Assembly: GCF_002270355.1 (NCBI RefSeq)
Contig: NZ_NJFZ01000020.1
Coordinates: forward strand, 62,039-126,038
Length of the DNA: 64,000 nucleotides
Origin: Flectobacillus sp. BAB-3569
GTDB taxonomy: Bacteria; Bacteroidota; Bacteroidia; Cytophagales; Spirosomataceae
Direction of reading: 5' to 3'
In this document: one piece after another, positions 1 through 9,672 of the stretch
How the letters are laid out: each line of letters begins with the position of its first letter
Numbering within the stretch: position 1 is the stretch's first letter
The notes under the pieces: model-generated
What the model was told of the DNA's origin: nothing
Seen by the model: the letters and a program-made list of their open reading frames with translations, nothing else
The model's database searches: none
Translations under genes and position numbers: made by a program

Positions 1-1710
1 CGGTAAATACACGAAGCACTTGAAGTTTTTTACATCAAATTTAATAAGTCCTTTGTTAGAAGAAATCCAAAGGATATCAGAATTGGGTTGTCGATAACAC
101 TCCATGACATTAAAACCTTGTAAAAACAATTGAGGCAATAGCACAGGCTTTTCAGTCTTAGTCGAATAGACCGCCAAGCCCTTCTCTCGCCAGCCCACGT
201 ACAGCCTCTGTGCCGAAGCGTCATAATAGAGACTTCCAGAACCAGGTTCTTTATCCTTTGAAAAAGCAGATATATGTTTGTCTTTTAGCAAAAACAATCC
301 ACTCATGGTGCTAAGCAAAATCTGGTTATCCTTATACCGACAAATCTCTCGCACATAGTTTGCATTGACATAATTGTTCGGGTCTGCATGATTAAGGACA
401 GGAATAAACTTCTTTTTTTGTTTGTCAAAATAGGCCATCCCTAGAAAAGTAGCTACCCAGACAATTCCATTGGCATCAATCAAAATATCGTTAACATCAT
501 GATCTGGCAATCCATCCTTAGTCGTAAATTTCTGTAGTGAAATAGGCTCTTCTACCATTCCAGTTCTATTGGGATTCATTTTGATGTACCAAATTCCCTC
601 ATCAATCGAACCAACCCAGAGGTTATGCTCCTGATCTTCGGTTATTCCACGAATAGAAGCACCATTAAATTCTCCAAAATCACAGGGATTGCTATCAAAG
701 GTATTGATTTGAAAATGTTGAGGTAAAATAACATCTATTCCAACAGGGTCTGGATTTGCCCATAGGATTTGTTGGTCGTCCAAAATAGCAGTAGAAATCT
801 CCCAATTTGACAAACTCCTTGCGTTATTCAGTTGATGAGTGTAGTATCGACCTATTCGTTCTTGTAACAAATCAAAAACAACCAACCCATAATTACCACT
901 AATCACTAGTTTTTGGGTGTCAAAGCTTTCTTTGATATCATATGTGGTAGGACTAATTCCTCTCAGATTAGGCAGTTTGAAGGATTTTATTTTTTTCGAT
1001 AAAACTGAGTACTTCCATAATTGGCTACCAGAGACCCCCCAAACATTGCCTTTAGCATCTAGTTCAAAACTGGTGATATCACTTTTATTGGGAAGGATTT
1101 TGGGAGAAATGAGAATCTCTTCTTTGGTCTGGTAATTTAAACCTACTACTCCCGTTGGTAACAAAATCCATACAATTGGGCGAATAGGGTCTTTTTTTAC
1201 TTTTCCTGAAAGGTAATCAGCTTTGTAAATAAAATCTTTCCATATTTTTCTTTTGTGAAAACTTTTATAATTCAAAGCCATAATGCCTTCTTCTTCATTG
1301 ATATACCAGATTTCATCCTTATTGGCATAAAAAACTGTCGTAATCGTTGAACGTCTTGAGTTATTACTATAAAAGCGCGTGAAGTTATTTGACTTTCTAT
1401 TAAAACGATTCAGGCAATCCCCAGAACCAATCCAAAGGTCTCCATTGGCGTCCTCAACAACCCCTCGCAAATCTCCTCCGCCTATCGTTGTGCTATCATC
1501 ATCAATAAACTGATAAACTTTTATATTTGAACCATCATAACGATTGAGTCCTGCCTGACTAGCAAGCCAAATAAATCCCCTCGAGTCTTTAAAAATGGTG
1601 TTAATAGAGCCTTGAGAAAGTCCATTTTTGATCGTGATATGCCTATACCCTTCCTGTGCTACACAAGGAAGACTTAGCAATAACCAAACTAGTAAAACTG
1701 AACATTTCAT
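1..1710 (-). CDS. Two-component regulator propeller-domain sensor (partial, C-terminus outside window)
   Basis: Open minus-strand frame from an ATG at 1710 to the window edge (570 codons, no stop), so the 3' part is missing. It starts with a signal peptide (MKCSVLLVWLLLSLPCVAQ), followed by periplasmic propeller repeats of the Reg_prop type: HITIKNGLSQGSINTIFKDS, GFIWLASQAGLNRYDG, GDLWIGSGDCLNRFN, NLWVGSIDEGIWYIK, GIVWVATFLGMAYFD. In Bacteroidota such N-termini lead into a Y_Y_Y domain, a transmembrane helix and either a histidine kinase (often hybrid) or a LuxR/LytTR output; which applies here cannot be seen. Role: extracytoplasmic ligand sensing. It is divergent from the DNA glycosylase gene at 1868. 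The family call is secure, the output type unknown. Confidence 0.85.
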   Translation of the reverse strand, partial: MKCSVLLVWLLLSLPCVAQEGYRHITIKNGLSQGSINTIFKDSRGFIWLASQAGLNRYDGSNIKVYQFIDDDSTTIGGGDLRGVVEDANGDLWIGSGDCLNRFNRKSNNFTRFYSNNSRRSTITTVFYANKDEIWYINEEEGIMALNYKSFHKRKIWKDFIYKADYLSGKVKKDPIRPIVWILLPTGVVGLNYQTKEEILISPKILPNKSDITSFELDAKGNVWGVSGSQLWKYSVLSKKIKSFKLPNLRGISPTTYDIKESFDTQKLVISGNYGLVVFDLLQERIGRYYTHQLNNARSLSNWEISTAILDDQQILWANPDPVGIDVILPQHFQINTFDSNPCDFGEFNGASIRGITEDQEHNLWVGSIDEGIWYIKMNPNRTGMVEEPISLQKFTTKDGLPDHDVNDILIDANGIVWVATFLGMAYFDKQKKKFIPVLNHADPNNYVNANYVREICRYKDNQILLSTMSGLFLLKDKHISAFSKDKEPGSGSLYYDASAQRLYVGWREKGLAVYSTKTEKPVLLPQLFLQGFNVMECYRQPNSDILWISSNKGLIKFDVKNFKCFVYLP

Positions 1711-1867
1711 AAATATTTTAGTTAATCGAGTAGGCTAGTTACTAATAAAAGATAAGCAATAAAATACTTAATTGCCAGTAGATATACAAATAGTAACGTC
1801 TTCAGTATTACATACAAACCAATAACTTTAACCTAGGGCCTTACATTCGAGGGTAAACTAATTAGAG

Positions 1868-2440
1868 ATGAATTTAGATAACTTATTAACCTTAGATACC
1901 CTTCAACTTGCCAAAGCAATGTTGGGGTGGCGTTTGAGACTTGATTCAGAAGAAGGAAGCTACGAAGGAATAATTGTTGAAACAGAGGCCTATCTACAGG
2001 GCGACCCAGCCTGTCATGCTTACAGAACAAAAACCAAACGCAATGCCGCCATGTTCGGAAAACCTGGTACGATCTATGTCTATCAGATTTATGGAATGCA
2101 CTACTGTTTTAATATTTCAGGAAACGAGGAAGACATTGGCGAGGCAGTATTGATACGAGCATTAGAACCAACGCTAGGAATAGAATTAATGAAAATGAGA
2201 AGAAATACAGCATCGCTAAAAAATCTCTGCTCAGGTCCAGCAAAATTGGTTCAGGCTTTTGGCATTCACATGGACATGAATTTTTGGAATGTCCGCACAG
2301 ATGCTCTTAGCTTAATTCCTCCTCAAAATCTGCTTGTAGATAATGACATTATTACGACTACACGCATTGGTATAACGCAAGGAGCAGATTTACCATATCG
2401 GTTCTATATAAAAGGTAATTCGTTTATCAGTAAGAAATAG
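1868..2440 (+). CDS. mpg: DNA-3-methyladenine glycosylase (AAG/MPG family)
   Basis: 190 aa, the normal length for the bacterial AAG/MPG family. It excises alkylated purines such as 3-methyladenine and hypoxanthine from DNA as the first step of base excision repair in the cytoplasm. Visible family marks are VETEAYLQGDPACHAYR, with the Glu that activates water, then MFGKPGTIYVYQIYGMHYC and the late GPAKLVQAFGI block. The C-terminus reads ITQGADLPYRFYIKGN, as in the family. It is monocistronic: a sensor gene diverges upstream and a hairpin repeat follows at 2501-2596 before a convergent transporter gene. Confidence 0.93.
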   Translation: MNLDNLLTLDTLQLAKAMLGWRLRLDSEEGSYEGIIVETEAYLQGDPACHAYRTKTKRNAAMFGKPGTIYVYQIYGMHYCFNISGNEEDIGEAVLIRALEPTLGIELMKMRRNTASLKNLCSGPAKLVQAFGIHMDMNFWNVRTDALSLIPPQNLLVDNDIITTTRIGITQGADLPYRFYIKGNSFISKK

Positions 2441-2500
2441 GTGATTTGCGATTGAGTGAATGAGTGGTTGTGTGATTATGCAAAAATTTGTTTTCCATCA

Positions 2501-2596
2501 GTAGAGACTCAATGCTTTGCGTCTTAAGCTAAGTTATATCTACCATAGTAGCATCAAAAAAGCGGTCGAAAAACATGTTTTCGACCGCTTTTTGAT
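2501..2596 (-). repeat. Convergent-junction two-hairpin repeat, copy 1
   Basis: Lies tail-to-tail between mpg and the DMT transporter gene. The minus strand reads a strong stem (AAAAAGCGGTCGAAAA with its complement, T-run on both sides), then a GATGCTACTATG spacer, then a second stem AAGACGCA / TGAGTCTC followed by TACTGATGG. The first hairpin has the form of a bidirectional intrinsic terminator. Five more copies lie at 31688, 35891, 42062, 52898 and 58301. Confidence 0.8.
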
Positions 2597-2704
2597 AAAA
2601 CTTGGAGCATAATCTCAATCCTAAAACCCTCTTGAGATACACAATATCAATTCTCAACCATTGAAAAATAAATTAAAACAATCACGCATTAACTCAATCA
2701 CAAT

Positions 2705-3601
2705 TCACTCAATATCAAAAAATCCTTGATGATTGATGAGAAAAATAGCGACCAAGGCCAGTAATAAACCTAGATAGTTAAGTTTGGTAAGTTTTTCTTT
2801 AAAGAAAACAATACCAACCAGTGACGAAACCATAATGACACTTATATTGTACAAGGGCAACACATATGCTCCATTGTTATCGTAATCGCTCAAGGCTTTT
2901 AATAAAAAGTAAAAAGAGAGAAAATTAGGAATGCCTAAAGGAAATGCGGCTAATATACTTTTGAAGTTGATATTTTCATTCAATTGGATTTTACGATAAA
3001 TCAGTACCAAGGCACCAAATGCCATCGAACCAATCAAAATAGTAAGAGTATATGGAATACGTTGTTCATCTGTTTTGATAAATTCGGCCGACAAAAAGTT
3101 AAATGTTGTATTCGTTATGCCATACATCACAAATACCGCTAAGGGTAAAAGCCAATTGCGACTAGTATCTGAACCTTTTGCCTCCTCTTTTTTGAAAGTA
3201 CTCAAACCTACCGCACCAATAGCCAAAGCCAAGCCTGCGTAATTGAGTGCATCAAAACTGCCTGATTTTGTAATAAACAATAAACTGAAAATAACAGGAA
3301 TAACCAAAGAGATATTATTTGCTAGAGAAGTGGCAGTCATGCCCATTTTCTGCGTGGAAATACCCGACAGGATAAACGTTACTACAAATCCGATACCCAA
3401 CAACAAAGCATACTGTGAGCCTGTATTGAAAAAATCAAACTCGAAATGCTGCTTTGCTGGCATCATCAATAAGCCTGTCAGAAAGCAAACTGGATAATTT
3501 AAAATAATTGCTTGAAAAGTATTGACTTTAAAGTTGGGGTGAAGCCTAAAGTTGACCAGTAACAGTACTGAAAATAGAACACTAAGTATTAGAGATAGCA
3601 T
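2705..3601 (-). CDS. DMT-superfamily (EamA-type) membrane transporter
   Basis: 298 aa with about ten hydrophobic helices in two halves, the usual build of drug/metabolite transporters. The N-terminus MLSLILSVLFSVLLLVNF is a membrane helix. The last helices carry LYNISVIMVSSLVGIVFFKE and LTKLNYLGLLLALVAIFLIN, matching the end of the second EamA domain, where a short re-entry VLPLYNISV precedes a conserved FKEKL turn. It probably exports or imports a small metabolite through the inner membrane; the substrate cannot be told from sequence. Monocistronic, convergent with mpg. Confidence 0.8.
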   Translation of the reverse strand: MLSLILSVLFSVLLLVNFRLHPNFKVNTFQAIILNYPVCFLTGLLMMPAKQHFEFDFFNTGSQYALLLGIGFVVTFILSGISTQKMGMTATSLANNISLVIPVIFSLLFITKSGSFDALNYAGLALAIGAVGLSTFKKEEAKGSDTSRNWLLPLAVFVMYGITNTTFNFLSAEFIKTDEQRIPYTLTILIGSMAFGALVLIYRKIQLNENINFKSILAAFPLGIPNFLSFYFLLKALSDYDNNGAYVLPLYNISVIMVSSLVGIVFFKEKLTKLNYLGLLLALVAIFLINHQGFFDIE

Positions 3602-3740
3602 GGTTAGTTTGTTAAAACGATAATATAAAATTTGGAAAAAATACTCTATTTAAATTAAGAAGAAACTATTTTATTTCTTGCATGTGTAGCTACAAAAACA
3701 AATTTACAGGAATTCCTGAACACATTTAATAAGGTGTAAA

Positions 3741-3790
3741 AAATTACCCGTCTTGTCTACATCAGTATGAGTAAGACAAAACGGGTAAGG
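3741..3790 (-). terminator. Hairpin terminator after ferrochelatase
   Basis: Inverted repeat TTACCCGT..TTGTCT / AGACAA..ACGGGTAA starting about 20 bp past the hemH stop; minus-strand transcripts leave it into an A/T-rich tract. Confidence 0.6.
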
Positions 3791-3812
3791 TAATATAACA
3801 AAATATGTATGC

Positions 3813-4889
3813 CTACTTGGAGTTTTTGGTAACTAAATCCTTCAACAACTCCACCCAAATAGGAGAATTGTTTAGGCTTTCAACTAATTGCCAATGCTCT
3901 CCACCTAACTCCTCAAACACTTCTTTGTACTCTTCTCCTACCTCAATAGTTGTTTCGAGACAGTCAGATACAAACGCTGGTGAAAAAGCCAAGACACTTT
4001 TCTTTCCTTCTTTTGCGAGTCTTTTAATTGTATCCTCGGTGTAAGGCTGAATCCAAGGGTCTCTTCCTAAGCGAGATTGGAAAGTAGTAAGATAAGTACC
4101 TTCTTTTAACCCTAGTTCTTTTACCATCAAGCGCGTTGTTTCATGACATTGTGCTCTATAACAATATTGGTTGAAAGAATGAATTGTGTCGCAACATGAG
4201 CCAAAGTTACAAGTCTTTCCTGTGCAATCTCCTTTACGAATCTGACGCTCAGGAACACCATGATAGCTAAAAATAAAATAGTCATACTCATGAGAAGCCA
4301 TGTATTTACGAGCTGCTGCGGTAAAATGCTCAATGAACTTCGGATGATCGTAATAAGTATTAACAAACTTGATTTCAGGAATAATTTGCCATTGCGATAC
4401 AATCTTCATCACTTTTTCGTACACGGAGCCTGTTGTAGCGGAGGCATATTGTGGGAAAAACGGAATCACAATAATTTTTTGATAGCCCGAATTTCTGAAC
4501 TGCTCTAACACAACATCCAAACTAGGACTTTGGTAACGCATCGCTAATTTTACCTCAAACTCCTCTCCTAGCTCTTTTTGTAGCATTCCCTCTACATCTT
4601 CGCCGTAGAACTTTAACGGCGATCCTCTATCCTCCCATAATTCTTGGTAAGTTTTGGCTGACTTCGGAGAACGAAATGGTGCGATAATCAAATTAACCAA
4701 CATCCAACGAAAAGCCACTGGAATGTCAATAACCCTACCATCCATCAAGAACTCACGAAGGTATTTTCTTACATCTGGTGTATTGGGAGAATCAGGCGTT
4801 CCTAGATTAACGATTAAAACTCCAGTTTTCATTTTATTATGCGAAGTGGTCACAGAAGCTTGCGTGTTTTGAGTTTTTACTATTTCCAT
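3813..4889 (-). CDS. hemH: Ferrochelatase
   Basis: 358 aa. It inserts Fe(II) into protoporphyrin IX, or coproporphyrin in some lineages, in the last part of haem synthesis. Family marks: the start of the domain MKTGVLIVNLGTPDSP, FREFLMDGRVIDIP-like text (LREFLMDGRVIDIP), FFPQYASATTGSVYE, FSYHGVPERQIRKGDC (the SYHG His ligates metal), FQSRLGRDPWIQPYT and FSPAFVSDCLETTIE. Cys residues in KGDCTGKTCNFGSCCDTI are numerous. The ATG at 4889 gives a 19-residue polar N-terminal extension; ATG at 4832 would start right at the domain and is an equally good start. It stands alone, with a terminator-like hairpin downstream. Confidence 0.95.
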   Translation of the reverse strand: MEIVKTQNTQASVTTSHNKMKTGVLIVNLGTPDSPNTPDVRKYLREFLMDGRVIDIPVAFRWMLVNLIIAPFRSPKSAKTYQELWEDRGSPLKFYGEDVEGMLQKELGEEFEVKLAMRYQSPSLDVVLEQFRNSGYQKIIVIPFFPQYASATTGSVYEKVMKIVSQWQIIPEIKFVNTYYDHPKFIEHFTAAARKYMASHEYDYFIFSYHGVPERQIRKGDCTGKTCNFGSCCDTIHSFNQYCYRAQCHETTRLMVKELGLKEGTYLTTFQSRLGRDPWIQPYTEDTIKRLAKEGKKSVLAFSPAFVSDCLETTIEVGEEYKEVFEELGGEHWQLVESLNNSPIWVELLKDLVTKNSK

Positions 4890-5025
4890 CTGAGTTAATT
4901 TGCCCCGAAAGGCATCCTATTAGTTTGGGATAACAAACCTACGGTACAAAGTTCGAAAAGGTTTCTTAATTTTTAACTTAACTCTTCCGCTTTTGTTTAA
5001 TAATTTATCAAAGAATGAAAAATTA

Positions 5026-6179
5026 CTAATCTATCCAACCCTCTGGCTTGAATGGTGTACGATAAAGCCCTTCCAAGCATGGTACTCTGTCTTGGCAGTT
5101 TGGAGCGCCTGGAGGACAAGAATATACTTCCCCAACCGTAAAATTGATCAGTGGCCTTTCGTCAGCAGGTACGCCTGTTTGACGGTCGATATAAAAAACT
5201 CTTTTTTCACAGCATATACATCAAAAATACCAAGGAGTTTCTCGGTTGGATCAGACTTTGATTTTATATTCAAACTAAAACGAGTCTCAGCAGGTACATC
5301 AAACAAGGTTCCTGTATTCTGGGTTTGATTGCTTAAGCTTTGATAATAATCGTAGGCATCTTTGGTAATAGAGCGCTGTTCGAGTCTTAAATAATATTTT
5401 GAATAATTATCGAATGGCACTCTAGCGACTTTTTTCCCAGTCAATCGTTGTCCATTCATGAGGGCGTCAGACATGATATTGAGCTCGTTACTGAAGGTTA
5501 AATTCCAGCAGGGAGCACTACAGATATAATTCCAAACTTCATCGGTCGGAATACGAGGAGGATCGCAGTTGGTGGTGGCAAAGTTATATTTTGCTCCGCT
5601 ATAACAAGTCACACAAAATTCAGCTCTTTCATAATGCTTCCAAAACCATTGATAATAATCTCCCGCTGCTGGATCATCTTGAAAATCTGCATAAATGTTA
5701 AAACCTGCTCTACGAGGGTCGGCTTTGCCGTAAACATCATTTACTTCAAATCTGGTAATTAAGTTTTCAATCTCTGGTGCTTTGCGCATTTTTTCGGGTG
5801 AAGATTCATATTCTTTGCCGTTCGACAAGCGAAAATGTAAGGTATAAGTTTCACCAACAGCGCCCTTAAACGTATCTGGTGAAGAATAAACACCCTTGGC
5901 AGCGCTCACCCCAGATTCTACATAATTAATGGTCGAACCTGAGGCTGTTGTTAGCCATACCTTCGCACCTGTGATTGGCGTAAAACCGCTCGTTCCGTCG
6001 ATTCGGTCGGCAGACCAGTAGAGCTTTACCTTTTGTGCCTCCGTAAGGTCAGACAAAGAAGCTTCAACTGTAATAAATTTCAAATAGGCCGCTTGCTCAA
6101 AATCACTGACAGGATTGATACAAGCTACCAGATTGAATAATACAAAAATGAGGATATATAAATACGAAAAACGCTTCAT
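5026..6179 (-). CDS. DUF4249 outer-membrane-associated protein (one frame break near the 3' end)
   Basis: Starts MKRFSYLYILIFVLFNLVACINP, a lipoprotein signal (lipobox LVAC). DUF4249 proteins are encoded directly after TonB-dependent receptors in Bacteroidota and are thought to help substrate uptake; the gene begins 20 bp past the receptor stop at 6200. The straight frame stops early at 5148 after VYAVKKEFFIS. One base back, the frame continues with YIDRQTGVPADERPLINF, VYSCPPGAPNCQDRVPC, LEGLYRTPFKPEGWID and stops at 5026, giving the Cys-rich C-terminus and final KPxxW typical of DUF4249. The break lies in A6 or T6 runs at about 5193-5207, so one base is missing in the read or ribosomes slip. 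With one base restored the protein is 384 aa. Confidence 0.75.
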
Positions 6180-6199
6180 AACAATAGCTGGAATAAGTT

Positions 6200-8632
6200 T
6201 TATAAGAACTTGAAATTATAAGTTAACGAAACAAATGGTGCTCCAAATACACTTAACTCATACGGGCGTACACCATAGGCAACAGGCTTGAAGAATACCG
6301 AATAGGCATTTTGTCGGGCATAAATATTATACACGGTAAATGTCCAACTACCTTCCCAACGTTTTTCTTTGAGTGAGGGATTGGTAATAGTCCACGAAAA
6401 ATCTAAACGGTGATAATCAGAAATACGGGAGTTGTTACGAGCAATATATACAGGGTATCTTTGATTATCTATTTGGAATAAACCCACTGGTGAAGAAACA
6501 GGGCGACCTGTTTGATAAGCAAAAGTAAAAGAGAAACTATGATGTTTGGATGGCTGAATATTAACCAACATATTAAAATTATGAGGCTTATCATAATTAG
6601 AAGGAAACCAGTCCCCATTACTAATCTGCTGAACGCTTGGAAAATCACCTAGCATTTGTTGCAAACTTCTTGCATAAGTATAACTCAACCAACCGTTTAC
6701 TTCTCCTCTTCTTTTTGTCAACATTAACTCTAGCCCATAGGCCTTGCCTTTCCCTGATATAATTTGAGTTTCAAGGTTTTTATTTAACTGTAAATTCGCT
6801 CCTGAAACGTAATCCAAAATATGCTGTGCATTTCGGTAATAACCTTCTGCCGACAATTCCCAAATATCATCTTTGAATGAATGAAAACCTCCAATCGTAT
6901 AAAAATCGCTAAACTGAGGTTTCACAAATTCGTCTGCCAATTTCCAGCGTGCTGTAGGTAATGGCGTCGTATTATTTGAGATCAGTTGAAAAAACTGTTG
7001 CATTCTATTGTATCCCAACTTCAACGTATTCTTTTCATCAATAGAATATTTCATCGTCAATCTTGGCTCAAAACCGCCATAAGATTTCATCACTTCCCCA
7101 CTACTGTAAGTTCTGGTACTCACGATTGTGTTTAAAGATTTGGGTTCAGTTGTCAGATAGGTATTTACTGTTCCTGCACCCAATGCCAGATAATGAGCAT
7201 ATCGGAGGCCAGCTTGAATAGTCAATTTGTTATTAAACTTATATTCGTCATCAACAAAAATCCCAAATTCCATTCCTTGTTCCTTAGGAATTTCCACGGC
7301 TGCAATACGTGATTTCACATCTTTATTCAAGCTCCCCGGCTGTATATCATAACGAATACCACTGATACCAAAGTTGATCTTTTGCTTGTCGTCGGGTAAA
7401 TAATCCCATTGAGCCTTCAGGTTATTGTAAAAAACCTGATTGCGCAAGTCAATATTATTCACTGAATCGGGTGCATACGTTCGGGTTTTGTACAAACTGG
7501 TGATTCCAACAATCTCCATACTTAATTTTGAACCAAAATAATGACTCCAATGAATAGAAGCATTTTGATGTCCGTAATCAAACTGAGTTTTTGAGGCAAT
7601 CACATTTTCAAGACTAAATAGCGAGTCTACCTGATAATAGTCTTTACTCAAATAGGCCGAAAGCGTAATGGTATTATTTTTATTAGGGCGATAAAATACC
7701 TTTGAGGCAAAATCATAAAAATTTGCCTTTGTTCCTTTCATATTGTCTGGCGCTAACCATTTGAATAGAAAATCATTGAACGAAACTCTTCCCGCTACTA
7801 GCACAGAAAGTTTTTCTTTTACAATTGGAATTTCAGCCATTGCTCGGTTTGAGACCAAGCCAATTCCTCCCGATAACTTAAATTTCTCAGTACTTGGTTC
7901 GGTCACCTTAATATCCAACACCGCTGCGCTTCTACCACCAAATCTGGCAGGTATTCCTCCTTTGTAAAGTTCTAATTCGCGAATCGCATCTGAAGCAAAA
8001 ACAGAAAACAATCCAAACAAGTGTGTAGGGTTGAAAATGGGCATATCGTCAATGTAAATCAAATTTTGATCTACATTACCTCCTCGAATATTCACACCAT
8101 TTGAACCCTCTCCCACAGACGAAACCCCAGGTAGTGTTTGAATGGAGCGAATGATATCTATTTCACCCATCATGGCAGGAAGCTTCTTGATACCCTTAAT
8201 GTTGAGAAGTGTTACTCCTAAAGAAGGCGTTTGAATGTCTTTTCGAGTAGCTTGACTCGACACAATTACCTCCTCTAAGGTCTTGCTGATTTCATCCAGC
8301 TCAATATTCAACTGGACATTTTTGGTAAGAACAACCCTTGTCCTAAATGGTTTGTATCCAATAGCACTTACTTTCACGACATATTCGCCATTTGGCAAAT
8401 ACAATTTGAATACCCCTAAAGTATCGCTAATAAATCCAGATTTTTTGAAATCAAGTGAAATACTTGCATTGGCAATAGGCTCCCCCGTGCGAGAATCAGT
8501 CACTTTTCCAGCAATTTCCAGAAGATTGCTTAAAGTCTTATTTTGTGCGTAACAGGAGTTTGAACTTCCTATTGCCGTCAATAGCAACAGGATTTTCAGC
8601 AATAATGCTGCTTTACGTAGTTGTTGAATCAT
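6200..8632 (-). CDS. TonB-dependent outer-membrane receptor with carboxypeptidase-like N-terminal domain
   Basis: About 810 aa from ATG 8632, chosen because it opens a clean signal peptide (MIQQLRKAALLLKILLLLTA.., cleavage near CYAQ); a further ATG at 8704 would add 24 residues ahead of it. Next come a CarboxypepD_reg-like domain (GKVTDSRTGEPIANASISLD), the plug domain with LPAMMGEIDIIRSIQTLPGV and the GVNIRGGNVDQNLIYIDDMP block, then a long beta-barrel ending in aromatic VSLTYNFKFL. It imports an unknown substrate across the outer membrane using TonB energy. It forms an operon with the DUF4249 gene. It lacks the SusC-length barrel and no SusD neighbour is present, so a polysaccharide system is unlikely. 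Confidence 0.9.
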   Translation of the reverse strand: MIQQLRKAALLLKILLLLTAIGSSNSCYAQNKTLSNLLEIAGKVTDSRTGEPIANASISLDFKKSGFISDTLGVFKLYLPNGEYVVKVSAIGYKPFRTRVVLTKNVQLNIELDEISKTLEEVIVSSQATRKDIQTPSLGVTLLNIKGIKKLPAMMGEIDIIRSIQTLPGVSSVGEGSNGVNIRGGNVDQNLIYIDDMPIFNPTHLFGLFSVFASDAIRELELYKGGIPARFGGRSAAVLDIKVTEPSTEKFKLSGGIGLVSNRAMAEIPIVKEKLSVLVAGRVSFNDFLFKWLAPDNMKGTKANFYDFASKVFYRPNKNNTITLSAYLSKDYYQVDSLFSLENVIASKTQFDYGHQNASIHWSHYFGSKLSMEIVGITSLYKTRTYAPDSVNNIDLRNQVFYNNLKAQWDYLPDDKQKINFGISGIRYDIQPGSLNKDVKSRIAAVEIPKEQGMEFGIFVDDEYKFNNKLTIQAGLRYAHYLALGAGTVNTYLTTEPKSLNTIVSTRTYSSGEVMKSYGGFEPRLTMKYSIDEKNTLKLGYNRMQQFFQLISNNTTPLPTARWKLADEFVKPQFSDFYTIGGFHSFKDDIWELSAEGYYRNAQHILDYVSGANLQLNKNLETQIISGKGKAYGLELMLTKRRGEVNGWLSYTYARSLQQMLGDFPSVQQISNGDWFPSNYDKPHNFNMLVNIQPSKHHSFSFTFAYQTGRPVSSPVGLFQIDNQRYPVYIARNNSRISDYHRLDFSWTITNPSLKEKRWEGSWTFTVYNIYARQNAYSVFFKPVAYGVRPYELSVFGAPFVSLTYNFKFL

Positions 8633-8928
8633 GTAAATAAGTGTTTGAGGAAAGACAATCGTCTTATTGTTGGTAAAAACGGCAATATAAGTAATTTTCC
8701 TCATTTGCTGCCCTGATTCTATACCAACGGTGACGGGGCTACGATAAGTCAGGTGATTTTATCTACTAGAAGAATAATCTTGGAGAGGGTAATGGTGAGT
8801 GGTGAATTAGTGCTATTAGACGGATATTATGTTATTCAAATGCGTTCTTATCTTTAGCTTTTTTGATGTAGCAGCAATTTTATTTTAAAGACAGCACTAA
8901 TTCACCATTCACAATTCATCATTAATAA

Positions 8929-9615
8929 TTATAAAATAGCCAGTACTTCATTGGCATGAGCAAACTCGTAGAAGTTTGCGTGTTCGACCTTATGTTCGAC
9001 GGTCTCGTGTGCCCAAGTGGTGTGATAAGGCACATGTACGCCTATTCCACCCAATTTTAGTACTGGCAACACATCTGATTTCAAAGAGTTTCCAATCATC
9101 ATAAACTCTTCGGGCGCAATGTCCAAATGACTAATCAGTTTTTGATAATCAGCTTCCTGCTTATCTGACATGATTTCGATATGGTGAAAATATTTTTCCA
9201 GACCTGACTTCTTCAATTTTCTTTCTTGGTCAAGCAAATCACCCTTGGTGGCTACAACCAGTCGGTATTTTCCTTGGAGCTGTTGTAAGACTTCTTCTAC
9301 TCCATCAAGAAGCTCGATCGGTTTTTCGAGCATTTCTTTTCCCAAATCCAAAATCTTTTCGATAGCCTCGATAGAAATAGTTTTACCCGAAATATGTAAA
9401 GCCGCCTCAATCATACTCAAAATATAACCTTTAACACCATACCCATAAAGGGATAGATTAGCGATTTCAACTTTGAGCAACTCCCTCGAAATAGTATGCT
9501 GTGGATGATAATCTTCCATCATTTCACAGAATTTATTTTCTACTTCTTGAAAATAGGGTTCATTCACCCACAAGGTATCGTCTGCGTCAAAGGCAATTAC
9601 TTTTAGTTTGTTCAT
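8929..9615 (-). CDS. HAD-superfamily hydrolase
   Basis: 228 aa cytoplasmic HAD phosphatase-like protein. Motif I is AFDADDTLWVNE (two catalytic Asp), motif II Thr lies in LVVATKGD, the motif III Lys is in the following helix, and motif IV is MIGNSLKSDVLPVLKLGG (Asp). An alpha-helical cap of type C1 lies between motifs I and II. The DxDDTLW form resembles the YjjG/house-cleaning branch, but the substrate cannot be assigned. Monocistronic. In the gap toward the TonB receptor gene (8705-8928), an inverted repeat GGTGAATTAGTGCT / AGCACTAATTCACC lies at about 8792-8910. Confidence 0.85.
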   Translation of the reverse strand: MNKLKVIAFDADDTLWVNEPYFQEVENKFCEMMEDYHPQHTISRELLKVEIANLSLYGYGVKGYILSMIEAALHISGKTISIEAIEKILDLGKEMLEKPIELLDGVEEVLQQLQGKYRLVVATKGDLLDQERKLKKSGLEKYFHHIEIMSDKQEADYQKLISHLDIAPEEFMMIGNSLKSDVLPVLKLGGIGVHVPYHTTWAHETVEHKVEHANFYEFAHANEVLAIL

Positions 9616-9672
9616 TTCTTAGAAAATAAAAATGGATGATTTTTCTAACAAATATACAAGAGAGGTTCTACT

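Noticed and set aside
4993-5328. Plus-strand frame of 111 codons opposite the end of the DUF4249 gene
   Set aside because: It is open only because the true DUF4249 frame continues on the other strand after the frame break; no family resemblance.
6200-8632. SusC-type polysaccharide receptor
   Set aside because: The receptor is shorter than SusC and is paired with DUF4249 rather than SusD.
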